This document shows positions 1 to 9,324 of a stretch of 40,057 bases of DNA, in pieces; the first letter of the stretch is position 1; each line of letters starts with the position of its first letter. Source of the DNA: a virus. The DNA lies in IMG/VR virus record IMGVR_UViG_3300045141_000187, positions 1 to 40,057 of that record; one strand, given 5' to 3'. The translations under genes and the position numbers were made by a program. Under the pieces are notes generated by a model, which made no database searches, was not told where the DNA came from, and was given only the letters and a program-made list of their open reading frames with translations.

Positions 1-2485
1 GAATGACCTTGGTGCCTGGGGGTGCCGTCAATCCGGTTGTCACTGCGTTTGGCTGCATCGAATAGGGGCCGCTCTTAGTCTGCACGACCGCCGATGGCTT
101 GGCGCGTTGCACGATCTGCAGCGCCCTGGCGTACTCGTCGTCGCTCAACCCCTTGGTCCACTGCGAAGCCGGCTGCCCGCCGATCGCCCCCATTGCTGCT
201 GCAAAGACTTGCGGGTTGCGCTGCGCGTTCCATGCCGTGTCGAACTGCGCCAGCGATTTATATTGATGCGTCGGGCCGCCAAAGTTTCTCTCGTTCTCCG
301 CGAAGTGCGCCTGCGCGCCTTGTGAATAGTCCTGATTGGCCTGGTTGCTGATGAGTTGCATATCGAGGATGGATTTGTTCGTTGCGTCCTGCAGATCGAC
401 GTTCGGATTGGCGGCCTGGAACATCTTGACCGCCTGGAAGCCGCCGCGGTTGCCGAGCACCGAGCGTTCCGCCGACCCAGCACCCGCCAGCGCCAGCTTT
501 GAGAATGCCTGCGCTGCCTCCGCTCCTGACAGATTGGCGCTTTGCTTCTCCCAGCCGGTGACAGCCGCCGGCAACCACCGTTGCAAGAACGAGACCGCCG
601 CGGTCCTCGCGTTAGTCCCCGGCCCCGATGAGAAACGCTGCAGCACGTCCTGCATTTCATTGATGCGGATCTGATCTGCCTGGGCCGAGCGGCCAGCATC
701 AGCAATACCGGCGATCTCCTTCGAGTCACGGTCGTATTGCGACTCAGAGACCTTGTATGCCGCCGGGTCACGCTCGACCTGCTGCTGCGCCGGCGACAGT
801 CCTGGCATGACGACATTGGCGCCACCAGCCGTTCCTGCCCCGCGCGTCGCTCCACCACCCCCAAGGCTTGGCGGTTCGGGGAACCCGGCCGGTAATTCGC
901 GGGTGTTGACGCGCACCGTCTCCTTGCTCACCGGGTTCTCGCGCAGCACCGGCTGTCGGTAGGTCTCGACGGCGGTGGCGTAGCGCGCCTGTTCTGCCTG
1001 CGTCGCGGTGCCGTTCGCAACCTTGGGGCCAAGCTCCATCACATCGCGCTGCGCAACGGCACTGTCTCGCTGGGCGGGCTCGAACTCCGGCTTGTTAGTC
1101 CCGGTCGTGTCGATGTAGGCATGCTGGGCGGCATCATAGACGTAATGCGGCAGCGGCTTCGCTGCGTCGACCTGCTGACCGGAGAGCGCTTTCACCTGGA
1201 TGCCGTTCGGCAGCGTGATGACGCTATCGGCCTGCATATACAGAGCGGCCTCAGCGCGTAACTCGGCGGCCTTCGCCTTGGCGGCGGGCGAGTTGGGGAA
1301 CTGCGTCTCAAGCAGCGCGGCCTGCTGGGTCTTCCAGAGAGCCGTCTGGAACTGCTGCGAGTTCACCCCGGTTCCTGGCAGCGGCGTGGCACCGGGTTGC
1401 GCGGTCGCAGCAGGCGCTGGAGCGGGCTGTGGCTGGCCTGGCTGTGCTGGGGCTGCGGTGGGCGCTGCTGGCTGTGCCGGGCCTCCAGGCGCCGCTGCTG
1501 GCGCCGTGGAGACCATGGGCGGCCCTGCTACCTGCGTCGGCACTGGCTGCCCTGGCTGGGCTGTGGTGGGCGCTGCGGAGGCGGTCGTGGTGCCCCCCCC
1601 GATCTGCTGTTGCAGTTGCAGCGCGGTAGCAGAGCGTCGCTGCATCTCCCCCTGGGTGTCCTTGGGCCGCAGATAATACTGCGAGACTGCGGCTGCCTTG
1701 GCCGCTGGCCCCTGTGCCTCGGCAATCTTCGCCGCTGCTGGCGCCTCGCTGCCCTTCAGCTCGCGCACCACGTTGTCAAGTTGCTCGTCGAGGGGAGAGC
1801 CGTCCGGCGAATGGCCGTATGTGTCCGTGTAGGCTTGCAGGCGCGGCCCGGCCCACTGGAACAGCCCAGCGGAGTTGCCGTTGTCGCCGCGGCCTGTGGC
1901 CGGGTTGGCGACGCTCTCGTGCAGCGCGTTGGCTGCCAAGGCTGTGGCTGTGTCCGGGTCAATGCCGCGCTTGATGAGGCCGCCGCGGACGGCGGTGGCG
2001 TTGTTGAAGGCGGCCGGCTCGATCGTCGCAGATGGCGTCGTCGCAACACCGCCTGGCGCTGCTGCTCCACCATACCCAGGCGGTGGCGCACTGGCCCTGG
2101 CGAGCGCATCGGTCAGTCCCGGCGGGCTGATGATGCCCATCTTGTATTGGTCCTGAACCGGCACGGTCTGGCTGACCAGCATCTGCAGCGACTGTTCGTC
2201 CGGCAGCGTCGGGGGCGCGTACTTCGCCAAGCCCTGCGACTGCAGCACCCCGACCCCCTGCGCATACGCCTGCGCGCGCGCCGCCGGGTCTTTGATGTTC
2301 AGCAGCCCAGCCGCAAGCCGCCCGACCTGTTCGTGGTCCGCCGCAGTCAGATCGAGCTGCTGGGCTTGCAGCCCGAGTTGGTTGTGCTGGATCGTCTGTG
2401 CCGTCTGCTGCGCCTTGGCCGGATCGAACAGCATGTTCGCATCAGGGAACGGCGAGGTGACGTTGGCATTGAAGAACCCGGACAT
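1..2485 (-). CDS. Very large tail-lysozyme-domain virion protein (3' end outside window)
   Basis: Open without a stop from ATG at 2485 to base 1 (828 codons), so the C-terminus is missing. Residues about 160-285 resemble the phage tail lysozyme family (Phage_lysozyme2): a helical stretch with NALHES, candidate catalytic Glu190, followed by GRGDNGNSAGLFQW and an R-rich segment. A Pro/Ala/Gln-rich linker covers about 300-372, and the rest is long, helical and unassigned. It starts 4 nt after the ejection-type gene in the tail module. Size and position fit an internal virion or tail protein that opens peptidoglycan during DNA entry. The lysozyme assignment is from motifs; the role in entry is inferred. 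Confidence 0.8.
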   Translation of the reverse strand, partial: MSGFFNANVTSPFPDANMLFDPAKAQQTAQTIQHNQLGLQAQQLDLTAADHEQVGRLAAGLLNIKDPAARAQAYAQGVGVLQSQGLAKYAPPTLPDEQSLQMLVSQTVPVQDQYKMGIISPPGLTDALARASAPPPGYGGAAAPGGVATTPSATIEPAAFNNATAVRGGLIKRGIDPDTATALAANALHESVANPATGRGDNGNSAGLFQWAGPRLQAYTDTYGHSPDGSPLDEQLDNVVRELKGSEAPAAAKIAEAQGPAAKAAAVSQYYLRPKDTQGEMQRRSATALQLQQQIGGGTTTASAAPTTAQPGQPVPTQVAGPPMVSTAPAAAPGGPAQPAAPTAAPAQPGQPQPAPAPAATAQPGATPLPGTGVNSQQFQTALWKTQQAALLETQFPNSPAAKAKAAELRAEAALYMQADSVITLPNGIQVKALSGQQVDAAKPLPHYVYDAAQHAYIDTTGTNKPEFEPAQRDSAVAQRDVMELGPKVANGTATQAEQARYATAVETYRQPVLRENPVSKETVRVNTRELPAGFPEPPSLGGGGATRGAGTAGGANVVMPGLSPAQQQVERDPAAYKVSESQYDRDSKEIAGIADAGRSAQADQIRINEMQDVLQRFSSGPGTNARTAAVSFLQRWLPAAVTGWEKQSANLSGAEAAQAFSKLALAGAGSAERSVLGNRGGFQAVKMFQAANPNVDLQDATNKSILDMQLISNQANQDYSQGAQAHFAENERNFGGPTHQYKSLAQFDTAWNAQRNPQVFAAAMGAIGGQPASQWTKGLSDDEYARALQIVQRAKPSAVVQTKSGPYSMQPNAVTTGLTAPPGTKVI

Positions 2486-2489
2486 TGGA

Positions 2490-3212
2490 TCAGTAGCCCT
2501 GTGTTGGGGCCATAGGCGCGACAAAGCCACCAACGCCAACTTGGCCTGGCTGATAGGCGGGAGCGAAGCCTGTCATTTGCGGCACTCCGCTGCTGCCTGT
2601 GCCACCGAGGTAGTTCTGCACCGCGGTGGTTTGTAGCAGTTGGTTGGCCGAGGTGCCGATGCTCTTCGCCATGTTCCCGTATATACTGGCGTCCATACTC
2701 GCCTGACCGGTGTCCACGTTCGCGGTGTTGGTCGCGGTCCCCGTAGCCACACCAGCAATGCCCTTCGCCGCGTCCAACCCGCTCCCGCTGAGTTGCTGCA
2801 GCCGGTTCCAGTAGTTGCCGAAATCCTGGTTCGCGAGATTGCTGCCCAGCGTCTCCTCGGCCTTGATCGTGGCACCGCTGCGCAGAATGCCCTGTGACGC
2901 CGCCCCAGCATCCACCCCGCGAAGCCCTTGCTGGACTTGGTACTGGTACCCGGGGCTGCTCTGGAACGTGGACATCGCCGCGTCTGCCGCTGGCTGCCCG
3001 TTCAGCCCCAGCAGATTGCTCTCCTGCGACAGCGCCGGCTGTCCCGCCGTAGCCCACGGCGAGAGCTGATTGGTGGCAATCTCCTGCCCTTTGTCGAGCG
3101 CCTCGGTGGCCTGCTTCGCGCCCTTGTCGACGGCGTTCTTCTGCATGATGCCGCCGGCAATACCTGCAGCAGCACTCACACCGGCTCCGATCGCGGCCAC
3201 CGTGAACGGCAT
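2490..3212 (-). CDS. Probable DNA ejection / internal virion protein
   Basis: 240 aa. The N-terminus has a Gly/Ala-rich hydrophobic helix (about 5-24). The middle contains SPGYQYQVQQGLRGVDAGAA and ILRSGATIKAEETLGSNLAN, a pattern I associate with podovirus DNA ejection/transfer proteins near the tail genes. It lies between the tail-lysozyme gene and the cupin gene. Its start is fixed by a perfect AGGAGG 7 nt upstream, inside the last codons of the cupin gene. The probable role is a protein released with the DNA that helps it cross the envelope. The family call is from recall of the motif, so moderate confidence. Confidence 0.6.
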   Translation of the reverse strand: MPFTVAAIGAGVSAAAGIAGGIMQKNAVDKGAKQATEALDKGQEIATNQLSPWATAGQPALSQESNLLGLNGQPAADAAMSTFQSSPGYQYQVQQGLRGVDAGAASQGILRSGATIKAEETLGSNLANQDFGNYWNRLQQLSGSGLDAAKGIAGVATGTATNTANVDTGQASMDASIYGNMAKSIGTSANQLLQTTAVQNYLGGTGSSGVPQMTGFAPAYQPGQVGVGGFVAPMAPTQGY

Positions 3213-3213
3213 C

Positions 3214-3567
3214 TCAGTCCTCCTCGAAGCTCAGATGGTGTTCAGCCGCCACCGCGGGCTCGTCGGCCTCGAGGTGGTCCGCGTTGTGGATGCACAGGAT
3301 CGTCACGTTGTCGGTTAGCGTCAGGAACTCATGCAACTGCCGTGCTCTGATCTTGATTGCGCAAGGCCCCGTGAAATCACCCATCCGCTCGTCACCGCAC
3401 CAGACGCGGACCGTGCCGGAGACGATGTATGATATGTGGGGAAATGAGTGGCTATGCTGCGGGAGTAGCGTGTTGCTGTCCTGCACCATCCACGTCTTGG
3501 CGAACACCCCGGCATGCAGGCAGAGGCTGCTTGTCGGCTGATTAGGCGCGCGCTTCATGTCTCGCAC
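3214..3567 (-). CDS. Cupin-fold protein
   Basis: 117 aa. The segment from HSHSFPHISYIVSGTVRVW to ARQLHEFLTL follows the cupin pattern: a His-rich first motif, a Gly turn and a later His in the second motif, which together usually bind a metal in a small beta-barrel. It overlaps the upstream oxygenase gene by 13 nt and ends 1 nt before the next start, so the genes are likely co-translated. The substrate is unknown. Pairing with a 2-oxoglutarate oxygenase suggests modification of a virion component or small molecule, but nothing in the sequence proves it. Confidence 0.65.
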   Translation of the reverse strand: MRDMKRAPNQPTSSLCLHAGVFAKTWMVQDSNTLLPQHSHSFPHISYIVSGTVRVWCGDERMGDFTGPCAIKIRARQLHEFLTLTDNVTILCIHNADHLEADEPAVAAEHHLSFEED

Positions 3568-4109
3568 CGAAAGCTGAAGATCGCCGCGACGCGCTCAGTC
3601 TCACCACCGTTCTCGACCGAGTGCGGCACGGTGTTCACGAACGACCACAACTCGCCAGCCCGGAAGCTCACTGCCTCATCCTCGCACCGATTGATGCACC
3701 ACGGATTGCTGCGCAACACGCCGTAGATCTTCCGGTTGAAGTGCCACGCATGCCAACTGTCATCCTGGTGCGGCAGGATGCGGCCGCCGGGTGGCAACCG
3801 CGTCAGCAAGCAGCCGCCGAGTTCAGTGGCCTTCAGCGTGCTCATGAGCGCCCAGACGACGTTATGCAGCGACGGGAGGGAGTGCCACGCCGGCCAGAAC
3901 TCGCACTTTCCAACCGCGTTGAAATCCGCGTCGGTCGCCAGCGAAGTTCGGGGGAACCAGCGCAACCAGATGTCGCTACTGTCCGCGTGCGGCGATCCAG
4001 CGCGTTCAGTGCGGTCGGTGTCGGCGTCCCATAGTTCGGGCGCCGCATCCAGTTCCGCCAGGATCGGCGCCACGTCGAGGCCAGCATGGATGAGTTGGAA
4101 ATTGCGCAT
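3555..4109 (-). CDS. Aspartyl/asparaginyl beta-hydroxylase-like 2-oxoglutarate/Fe(II) oxygenase
   Basis: 184 aa. The C-terminal half shows the Fe(II) facial triad HxD...H: His114 and Asp116 (in PHQDDSWHAWHFN) and His163 (in VPHSVENGG), followed by Arg173 suited to bind 2-oxoglutarate. GELWSFVNTVPHSVENGG is typical of the Asp/Asn beta-hydroxylase family. Start: ATG at 4109 shares one base with the upstream stop (TGATG). A GTG at 4112 would add one residue and is the alternative. It would hydroxylate a protein side chain or a small substrate. Sitting in the tail module next to a cupin is unusual; the target is unknown. Confidence 0.75.
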   Translation of the reverse strand: MRNFQLIHAGLDVAPILAELDAAPELWDADTDRTERAGSPHADSSDIWLRWFPRTSLATDADFNAVGKCEFWPAWHSLPSLHNVVWALMSTLKATELGGCLLTRLPPGGRILPHQDDSWHAWHFNRKIYGVLRSNPWCINRCEDEAVSFRAGELWSFVNTVPHSVENGGETERVAAIFSFRCET

Positions 4110-4522
4110 CACACGCCCGTGGCGAACCAGGTGAAGTCGGTATTCGGCACCGCGACAATGGTGCCGCCGCCAGTGTCATGCGCCAACAGCCCGCTGATGA
4201 AATCCAGCGGCAGCGCACTGACGCCACCCTGCTCGTAGAAAGCGTCAGGCTGGGTAGGAGCGGCATTCACCTGGAACGACAGCGTGCGCACGTTGAACGG
4301 CACCGGCAGCGCCACCCCGATCGCCCCCGCGCCGTCGCTCCTGCTCGTGCCCGTCTGCATGATGACGCCACCACCGCCGCCCGCGGCGAACCCGAACAGC
4401 GCCAGCGAAATGCCGGTGAACCAGTCGCGCCAGAGTTGCGTGACCAGACCGGCCGCATCGAGCATCGGCTCCTTGTAGGGCGGGTCGAGCCGTGCCGGCG
4501 GCGTGATCGAGGTGTCGACCAC
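4109..4522 (-). CDS. Unassigned tail-module protein
   Basis: 137 aa, not recognised. It starts with GTG at 4522, sharing one base with the stop of the gp10-like gene (TAGTG), and ends with a TGATG junction into the oxygenase gene. It has a helix near residues 22-47, a Gly-rich stretch (AAGGGGGV), then a beta-rich half ending FTWFATGV. A small structural or tail-assembly protein is likely from position only. Confidence 0.7.
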   Translation of the reverse strand: MVDTSITPPARLDPPYKEPMLDAAGLVTQLWRDWFTGISLALFGFAAGGGGGVIMQTGTSRSDGAGAIGVALPVPFNVRTLSFQVNAAPTQPDAFYEQGGVSALPLDFISGLLAHDTGGGTIVAVPNTDFTWFATGV

Positions 4523-6009
4523 TAGCTATTGCCCACCACGATGTCGCAGTCGATCGCGTAGACGGACATCGCGTGCTGTGCGGTCAGCCTGAACACCCGG
4601 TTGCGGAACGATCCCAGCCGCGTCGTATATACGCGCTTGCGGGTCTGCGTCGTGGTCCCGGCGTTCATCGTCCGGCTTCCGGTGTAGGTAATGCCGCCAT
4701 CGTCGGACCACTCGAGCATGACGTCGCCGGGGCTGTTCGTCCCGCCCACCTCCATCTCGACCTCGAGGCGCGCGCAGAAGCCGCGCCTGGTGCCGGCATA
4801 GAGCGGCGGCAGCACCACCTGGCGCCGCACCGCAACACCCGCATCGGTGCTCACCGTGCGATCGGCCATCAGCAGCCGCCCCGGCGTCCCGCTGTCGCCC
4901 AGGAATGGCACCCCCACGGTCTGCGCGGCGCACGACGGCCGCCACGGCCCGGTGCCGTCAGCGCCGCTGCTGCGGTTGTGCCATACTTTCGTAACGACAT
5001 CATACGACAGCGTCGTGTCCGGCAGGTTGAGGCAGTAGAAGATGTGCCCGAGCTGGTCGTAGCAATACGACTGAGCGATAGTGACCTCGTAGGCGTCCGC
5101 GATAACCCGCTCGATGGCGTGCGTGCTGATCCGCTGCTCCTGGTATCCGACCGTGGCATAAACGCGATTGTCGAGCGACCACCAGAATAGCTGCTCGTTG
5201 CCTTGTGCAATGGATTTCATACGCCCGATCGGCCGCTTGATGATGCCATTCGGCCGCCGCCGGAACGGGAAGTCCTTGTTCCCTGCGTCGTACCAGACTT
5301 CCCACCCGGCGGTGCCGGCGAACCACAGATCAGCGCCCAGCGCCTCAACCTTGAGCGTGTTGTCGGGGAAGGCGTCGAGCGAGGCGAAATCCAGCGCATC
5401 GAACATCGTCGGGTCTTGGATTTCGCTGATGAAGAACTCGGTCGGATCGAGCTGGTTGGTGAACACGTAGTAGCCGTCGAGGTAGGCGACGGACGAGGCT
5501 CCGCCCGCAGGCCAGGTGGTGGTGATCTGCTGCACCGGGGTGTTGAACTGGCTGATGAACGCATTGGGTGGCGAACACACCACGACAGCCGTGGCACCAA
5601 CGGCGATCGTATAGAACGTGTTTTCGTCACCGAACATAGGAACCGGCGTCCCGACATCACCCAGGTCAGTCGAGACCCATGGACCGACGGAGCCGAAGTT
5701 CAGCAGATACAGATGTGTGCCTGACACGCAGTAGATGATGCCAGGGCGCGCATCGTTCATCACATGCACAGGCCCTGCACCGAGCCCGTCGCCCAGCACG
5801 GGCGTCGGCACCAGTCCTGGTGTCGGCAGCAGCAGAGCATCGACCCGCGCCATTCCCTGCCCCGGCGGCGGCGCCTGCTCGGCCATCATGTTCAGCAGCA
5901 GCCTGGACGACAGCGGCACGCTCTGATGCTGGTAGCTGTCCAGCGTCAGCGGAATGCGCTGCATGCCGCCCTGCACGGCTGGCGCGGCCTGGATAGCGGT
6001 GCCCGACAT
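4522..6009 (-). CDS. P22 gp10-like packaged-DNA stabilisation / tail hub protein
   Basis: 495 aa, close to the usual length for P22 gp10 relatives (about 470-500). Family-like stretches include RIPLTLDSYQHQSVPLSSRL near the start, the central blocks YLDGYYVFTNQLDPTEFFIS and DALDFASLDAFPDNTLK, then WEVWYDAGNKDFPFRRRPNG. Repeated blade-like Trp/Tyr strands fit the beta-propeller hub that plugs the portal channel after packaging. It is coupled on both sides by one-base overlaps. The P22-type portal in the same block supports the call. Confidence 0.85.
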   Translation of the reverse strand: MSGTAIQAAPAVQGGMQRIPLTLDSYQHQSVPLSSRLLLNMMAEQAPPPGQGMARVDALLLPTPGLVPTPVLGDGLGAGPVHVMNDARPGIIYCVSGTHLYLLNFGSVGPWVSTDLGDVGTPVPMFGDENTFYTIAVGATAVVVCSPPNAFISQFNTPVQQITTTWPAGGASSVAYLDGYYVFTNQLDPTEFFISEIQDPTMFDALDFASLDAFPDNTLKVEALGADLWFAGTAGWEVWYDAGNKDFPFRRRPNGIIKRPIGRMKSIAQGNEQLFWWSLDNRVYATVGYQEQRISTHAIERVIADAYEVTIAQSYCYDQLGHIFYCLNLPDTTLSYDVVTKVWHNRSSGADGTGPWRPSCAAQTVGVPFLGDSGTPGRLLMADRTVSTDAGVAVRRQVVLPPLYAGTRRGFCARLEVEMEVGGTNSPGDVMLEWSDDGGITYTGSRTMNAGTTTQTRKRVYTTRLGSFRNRVFRLTAQHAMSVYAIDCDIVVGNS

Positions 6010-6698
6010 CAGGCGGTCAGTTCCAGGGCGGCCACGCGCGCCGCGAGCGCCGTAACCGTATCCCGTAGCTCCTGCACCGCATCCAGCACGGGCATGCCGC
6101 TGGCTGTGAGTGTGCCCCGCAGGATCATGTTGCCGGAGCCGTCGATCGACATCAGAGACTGCGCTGTGCCGCCATTGATCCAGCGCAGGGTGCCGTTGCT
6201 ACGCACGTACTCCCAACGCCAAGTGGCTGTGTCCATGGCGAACTCGACGGTGGTCGGGTTGGCTGTGATGTATCCCCCAGACACGGGCAGAGCGAAGGAG
6301 CTGCTGGCCGCTATGGTCGCGCCCGTGATGACGGTGCTTTGGATGGCATTCGCAGCCAGGTGATCGGTGGTGACAGTGCCGCCGTTGTTTATGCTAGTCG
6401 TTACCACCGCATTCGTATCTACAGTGCCTGCGGTCAGGGTCGTGCCGACAGTGATAGAATCAGCCGTCATACCGTGGTTGGCATTGATCGAGTTCGCGCC
6501 GATCACGTCCGCGCTGATGGTCCCGTTGACCGTCAGAGCCGTTCCGCCTGTGATCGGCAGGAAATAGCCTGCCAGGCCGCTGGCGCTGAACCGCCCCGAG
6601 CCGGCGCGCTCGCCCACCAGAGAACTGGCGCTGTTGAACGCTCCGAGATCCGGCATGTCGACAATGCGGACGCCGCCAACCGTGGTGCTGGATGACAT
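6009..6698 (-). CDS. Tail fibre-like protein with C-terminal coiled coil
   Basis: 229 aa. The body is made of short Gly/Thr/Ala-rich beta repeats (GTISADVIGANSINANHG, TVGTTLTAGTVDTNAVVTTS) typical of trimeric phage fibre shafts. It ends in a heptad-like helix, QELRDTVTALAARVAALEL, a likely trimerisation coiled coil. It shares its stop with the next start (TGATG). Role: receptor-binding or connector fibre. Confidence 0.65.
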   Translation of the reverse strand: MSSSTTVGGVRIVDMPDLGAFNSASSLVGERAGSGRFSASGLAGYFLPITGGTALTVNGTISADVIGANSINANHGMTADSITVGTTLTAGTVDTNAVVTTSINNGGTVTTDHLAANAIQSTVITGATIAASSSFALPVSGGYITANPTTVEFAMDTATWRWEYVRSNGTLRWINGGTAQSLMSIDGSGNMILRGTLTASGMPVLDAVQELRDTVTALAARVAALELTA

Positions 6699-6738
6699 GG
6701 TTCAGATCCTCTGCCAGCGCGCTGTTCCGACTGCCATG

Positions 6739-8634
6739 TCAGGGTCCAGTGACGCTATGAGTTATGTTGCCGGTTCCGGCATCTTGCACCGGGGTCAAAC
6801 CCGCTGCAGGCGCGACAAAGTTGTCGGTCGTCTGCAGGTTCTTGGTGGTGCCGCTGTCGAACACATAGCCGATGATGGTCGGCGCTTTCGCTGCATTGGA
6901 GATGATGTTGTTGCTGGCGATGCCAAACGATGATGTGCCCTTGATGTGGAAGCATGTCACCGATGGCGTCACGATTGTCGACGTGCCACATATGTTGCCC
7001 CGGATCAGCCACTGGTTGACGCTGTCGAGCGTCACGAAATCCGCCTGTGCGGGCGGCGAGGTCACCCGCGTCACGCCTGAGTTAAAGCTGCTGTTTACGA
7101 TGGTGACGTTGATGCCGCTCTTTATCTCGATCTGCTGTATCGTCTGCCCTGCATAGAGATCATCGATCTCGATCTTGCCGTAGCCGCGTGGGCTGGTGTT
7201 ATCGAGCCGGATGCAATGTGCGCCTAGGCCACAGATGACGTGATGAAACTGTATACTCTGGAAACCAACTGTATCGGCGGCGTTCATAGTGAACTGGAAA
7301 CCGCCGCCCATATAGTAAGCAACCGAGACCTTATCAAAGTTATAGTCGTAATGCCCCAGCAGGTTATTCTGCGACCGCATGATGAACAGCGCGTTGCTCG
7401 GGTTGCTGTTGAGGTAGGTCAGGTTGTTCCTGGCATCGATGCGGCTGAATGACGCAACCGAGGCCGAGGATAGGTCGAACCCGCCGTTGAAATACCCTGT
7501 GCCGCTGTTGACGGCAGTGATGATCAGGTCCTCGAACAGCGTGGTGTGAGCGATCAGGTTGAACTGCGCCTTGACGATCGAGGCTCCTGGTGCGTCCGCG
7601 ATCAGTTGCAGCTTCTGTAGGGTCAACGCGCCGCCTGAGTTGGTGAACCGGCTGACATTGAACGCGGCACCTGTGCAAGAGCCGCTGCCTGTCGTGTTGA
7701 CTGGATTAGGTGGTGGTGTGCCGTAGCTGCCGGGGTTGCTGATCGTGAAGCCGCCGGCCTGGATGACACCCGCCACGGCATTGGTCACAGTGAGTTGGAA
7801 CTGCGTCGGCGTGCCGCCGGGTGTGCTGCCGCCAGTACCAGTCAGCACCTCGCCGTTGACGCAGCCGGTGCCGGTCGTCGTCAGCAGGCCGGTGGTGAAC
7901 AGCGCGCCCGCACTAAAGCCGCCATTGAACGTCGCGCCGTAGCCGATACCCGAGGTGGTATATTGCAGCGGCGTGGAAGGGGTCACCGAGCAGTTGCCGC
8001 CGTGACTAACCTGCGATGTCTGGATGTCGCCTGCCGTGCCGGTCGTCAGCACGGTGATCTGCGGCAGGTCGCTGCATGTTCCGCCTGCTCCGGTCAGGGT
8101 CAGCAGTTCGCCGGGGACGAAGGCCGCGCCGGTTGAACCCACGTTGGCAACGCCGATGCCCATGCCGTTGGACAGGCCAAAGTTCAGCATGGGCGTAGCA
8201 CCGATCAGGATGGCGCTCGACCACTGATCCTCGCCAACGATCGCCAGGCCGATGTTGTTCGCGGTCAACGGCGTGGTGCCGAGCTTCAGGGTAGTTCCTG
8301 CTGGTATCCTGATCGTGCCGCCAGGGGTGCCGACAACATTCGGAACGGCTGACCGCGTGGCGATCCAGTTGATTGCGGCCTGCATGGCGCACCAGTCGGC
8401 CTCCTGCGTCGCCGGTGTTGCGTCTGGACATGCCACCGGATGCGACTGCCCATCACCGATCGCGCCGAAGTCTTTCGGATTGATAGCGTCGGCCGCCCTA
8501 TCCGCCAGCTTACGCGGTGTCGTGCTGCCGGTCGCCTTGGTCGTTGTGTTGCTCATATCGCCGCCGACCGGAGCTGGCACCTGGGCCAGCGCAAGCGATG
8601 GCAGCAGCAGCGCCAGCATCACGGCGTGACGCAT
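6739..8634 (-). CDS. Tailspike with right-handed beta-helix (pectate-lyase superfamily) and a signal peptide
   Basis: 631 aa. Residues 1-18 look like a Sec signal peptide (MRHAVMLALLLPSLALAQ), which is odd for a tail protein. Next comes the widespread phage sequence RKLADRAADAINPKDFGAIG, which opens tailspike pectate-lyase-3 domains, then several hundred residues of beta-helix-like repeats rich in Asn, Thr and Gly. These proteins bind and often cleave capsular or O-antigen polysaccharide at the virion tip. The gene overlaps the preceding one by 16 nt. The enzyme activity cannot be read from the sequence. Confidence 0.8.
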   Translation of the reverse strand: MRHAVMLALLLPSLALAQVPAPVGGDMSNTTTKATGSTTPRKLADRAADAINPKDFGAIGDGQSHPVACPDATPATQEADWCAMQAAINWIATRSAVPNVVGTPGGTIRIPAGTTLKLGTTPLTANNIGLAIVGEDQWSSAILIGATPMLNFGLSNGMGIGVANVGSTGAAFVPGELLTLTGAGGTCSDLPQITVLTTGTAGDIQTSQVSHGGNCSVTPSTPLQYTTSGIGYGATFNGGFSAGALFTTGLLTTTGTGCVNGEVLTGTGGSTPGGTPTQFQLTVTNAVAGVIQAGGFTISNPGSYGTPPPNPVNTTGSGSCTGAAFNVSRFTNSGGALTLQKLQLIADAPGASIVKAQFNLIAHTTLFEDLIITAVNSGTGYFNGGFDLSSASVASFSRIDARNNLTYLNSNPSNALFIMRSQNNLLGHYDYNFDKVSVAYYMGGGFQFTMNAADTVGFQSIQFHHVICGLGAHCIRLDNTSPRGYGKIEIDDLYAGQTIQQIEIKSGINVTIVNSSFNSGVTRVTSPPAQADFVTLDSVNQWLIRGNICGTSTIVTPSVTCFHIKGTSSFGIASNNIISNAAKAPTIIGYVFDSGTTKNLQTTDNFVAPAAGLTPVQDAGTGNITHSVTGP

Positions 8635-9320
8635 ACGAAGCCCCCGTTGTTGTAGAAGCTGCCGCTGACCGCCCCAACGGGAGGAGAACCATCAGGCTGC
8701 GCCGGTGGCAATGTGGCGCCAGTCACCGATCCTGGGGGGCCTTGTGGCCCCGGCGGCCCAGCGGGACAAGGCGGGCATGATAGCGTGTTCCCAGCCAGCA
8801 GGATGACGTTGCCGGCATCGTCGGTGAGCACCGGCTGTGACGGATCGGTCAGCATGATGACCGGGCAGACCGCGCGCGGCACCGAGTGGCTCAGATGCAG
8901 CCGCCCCTCGGCCAGCAGATCAGTCCCGCCACCGCCGTCGTAGTCGAGCTGCAGCGCGTAGGCGCAGCGCCGCGGCCAGCCGGCCATCGTCGCCGTGGGG
9001 AAGCTGATGTCGAACGCGCCGAGCGCATCGGAGACGACGCCCGTGCCCGACCACAGCACCGTCTGCGGGCACTGCGGCCAGTGCCAGTAAGCGCCGTAGT
9101 CCCACGAGGAGCGGCCGTGCTGATCCGGCCAGACGAGCATCTGCAGCGCGGGGCCGCCGATGCCGCCGGACAGATCGAGGGCCTCCGCGCAGACGCTGTC
9201 GCTGTCGACCACGGTAACGCGCAGGAACAGGGAGTCGGCGCGGCCGAGCACCAGGTCGCGGCGGGGGATATGTAGGGGCGAGGTGCGCATGTAGGGCACC
9301 GTCATGGCGAACGAGGACAT
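8619..9320 (-). CDS. Tail-associated protein with short collagen-like segment
   Basis: 233 aa, not assigned to a family. The N-terminal two-thirds is beta-rich with many Trp (RSSWDYGAYWHWPQCPQTV), then a CPPCPAGPPGPQGPPGS collagen-like Gly-X-Y run near residue 190, then a short tail ending GSFYNNGGFVCVTP. Gly-X-Y segments in phage fibres form trimeric stalks. The last codons overlap the tailspike start. Probable adaptor or fibre subunit. Confidence 0.65.
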   Translation of the reverse strand: MSSFAMTVPYMRTSPLHIPRRDLVLGRADSLFLRVTVVDSDSVCAEALDLSGGIGGPALQMLVWPDQHGRSSWDYGAYWHWPQCPQTVLWSGTGVVSDALGAFDISFPTATMAGWPRRCAYALQLDYDGGGGTDLLAEGRLHLSHSVPRAVCPVIMLTDPSQPVLTDDAGNVILLAGNTLSCPPCPAGPPGPQGPPGSVTGATLPPAQPDGSPPVGAVSGSFYNNGGFVCVTP

Positions 9321-9324
9321 GCTG

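Noticed and set aside
1397-2515. A 372-codon plus-strand frame at the left end
   Set aside because: It is Arg/Cys/Gly-rich shadow text antisense to the tail-lysozyme gene, which shows clear domains and a good start.
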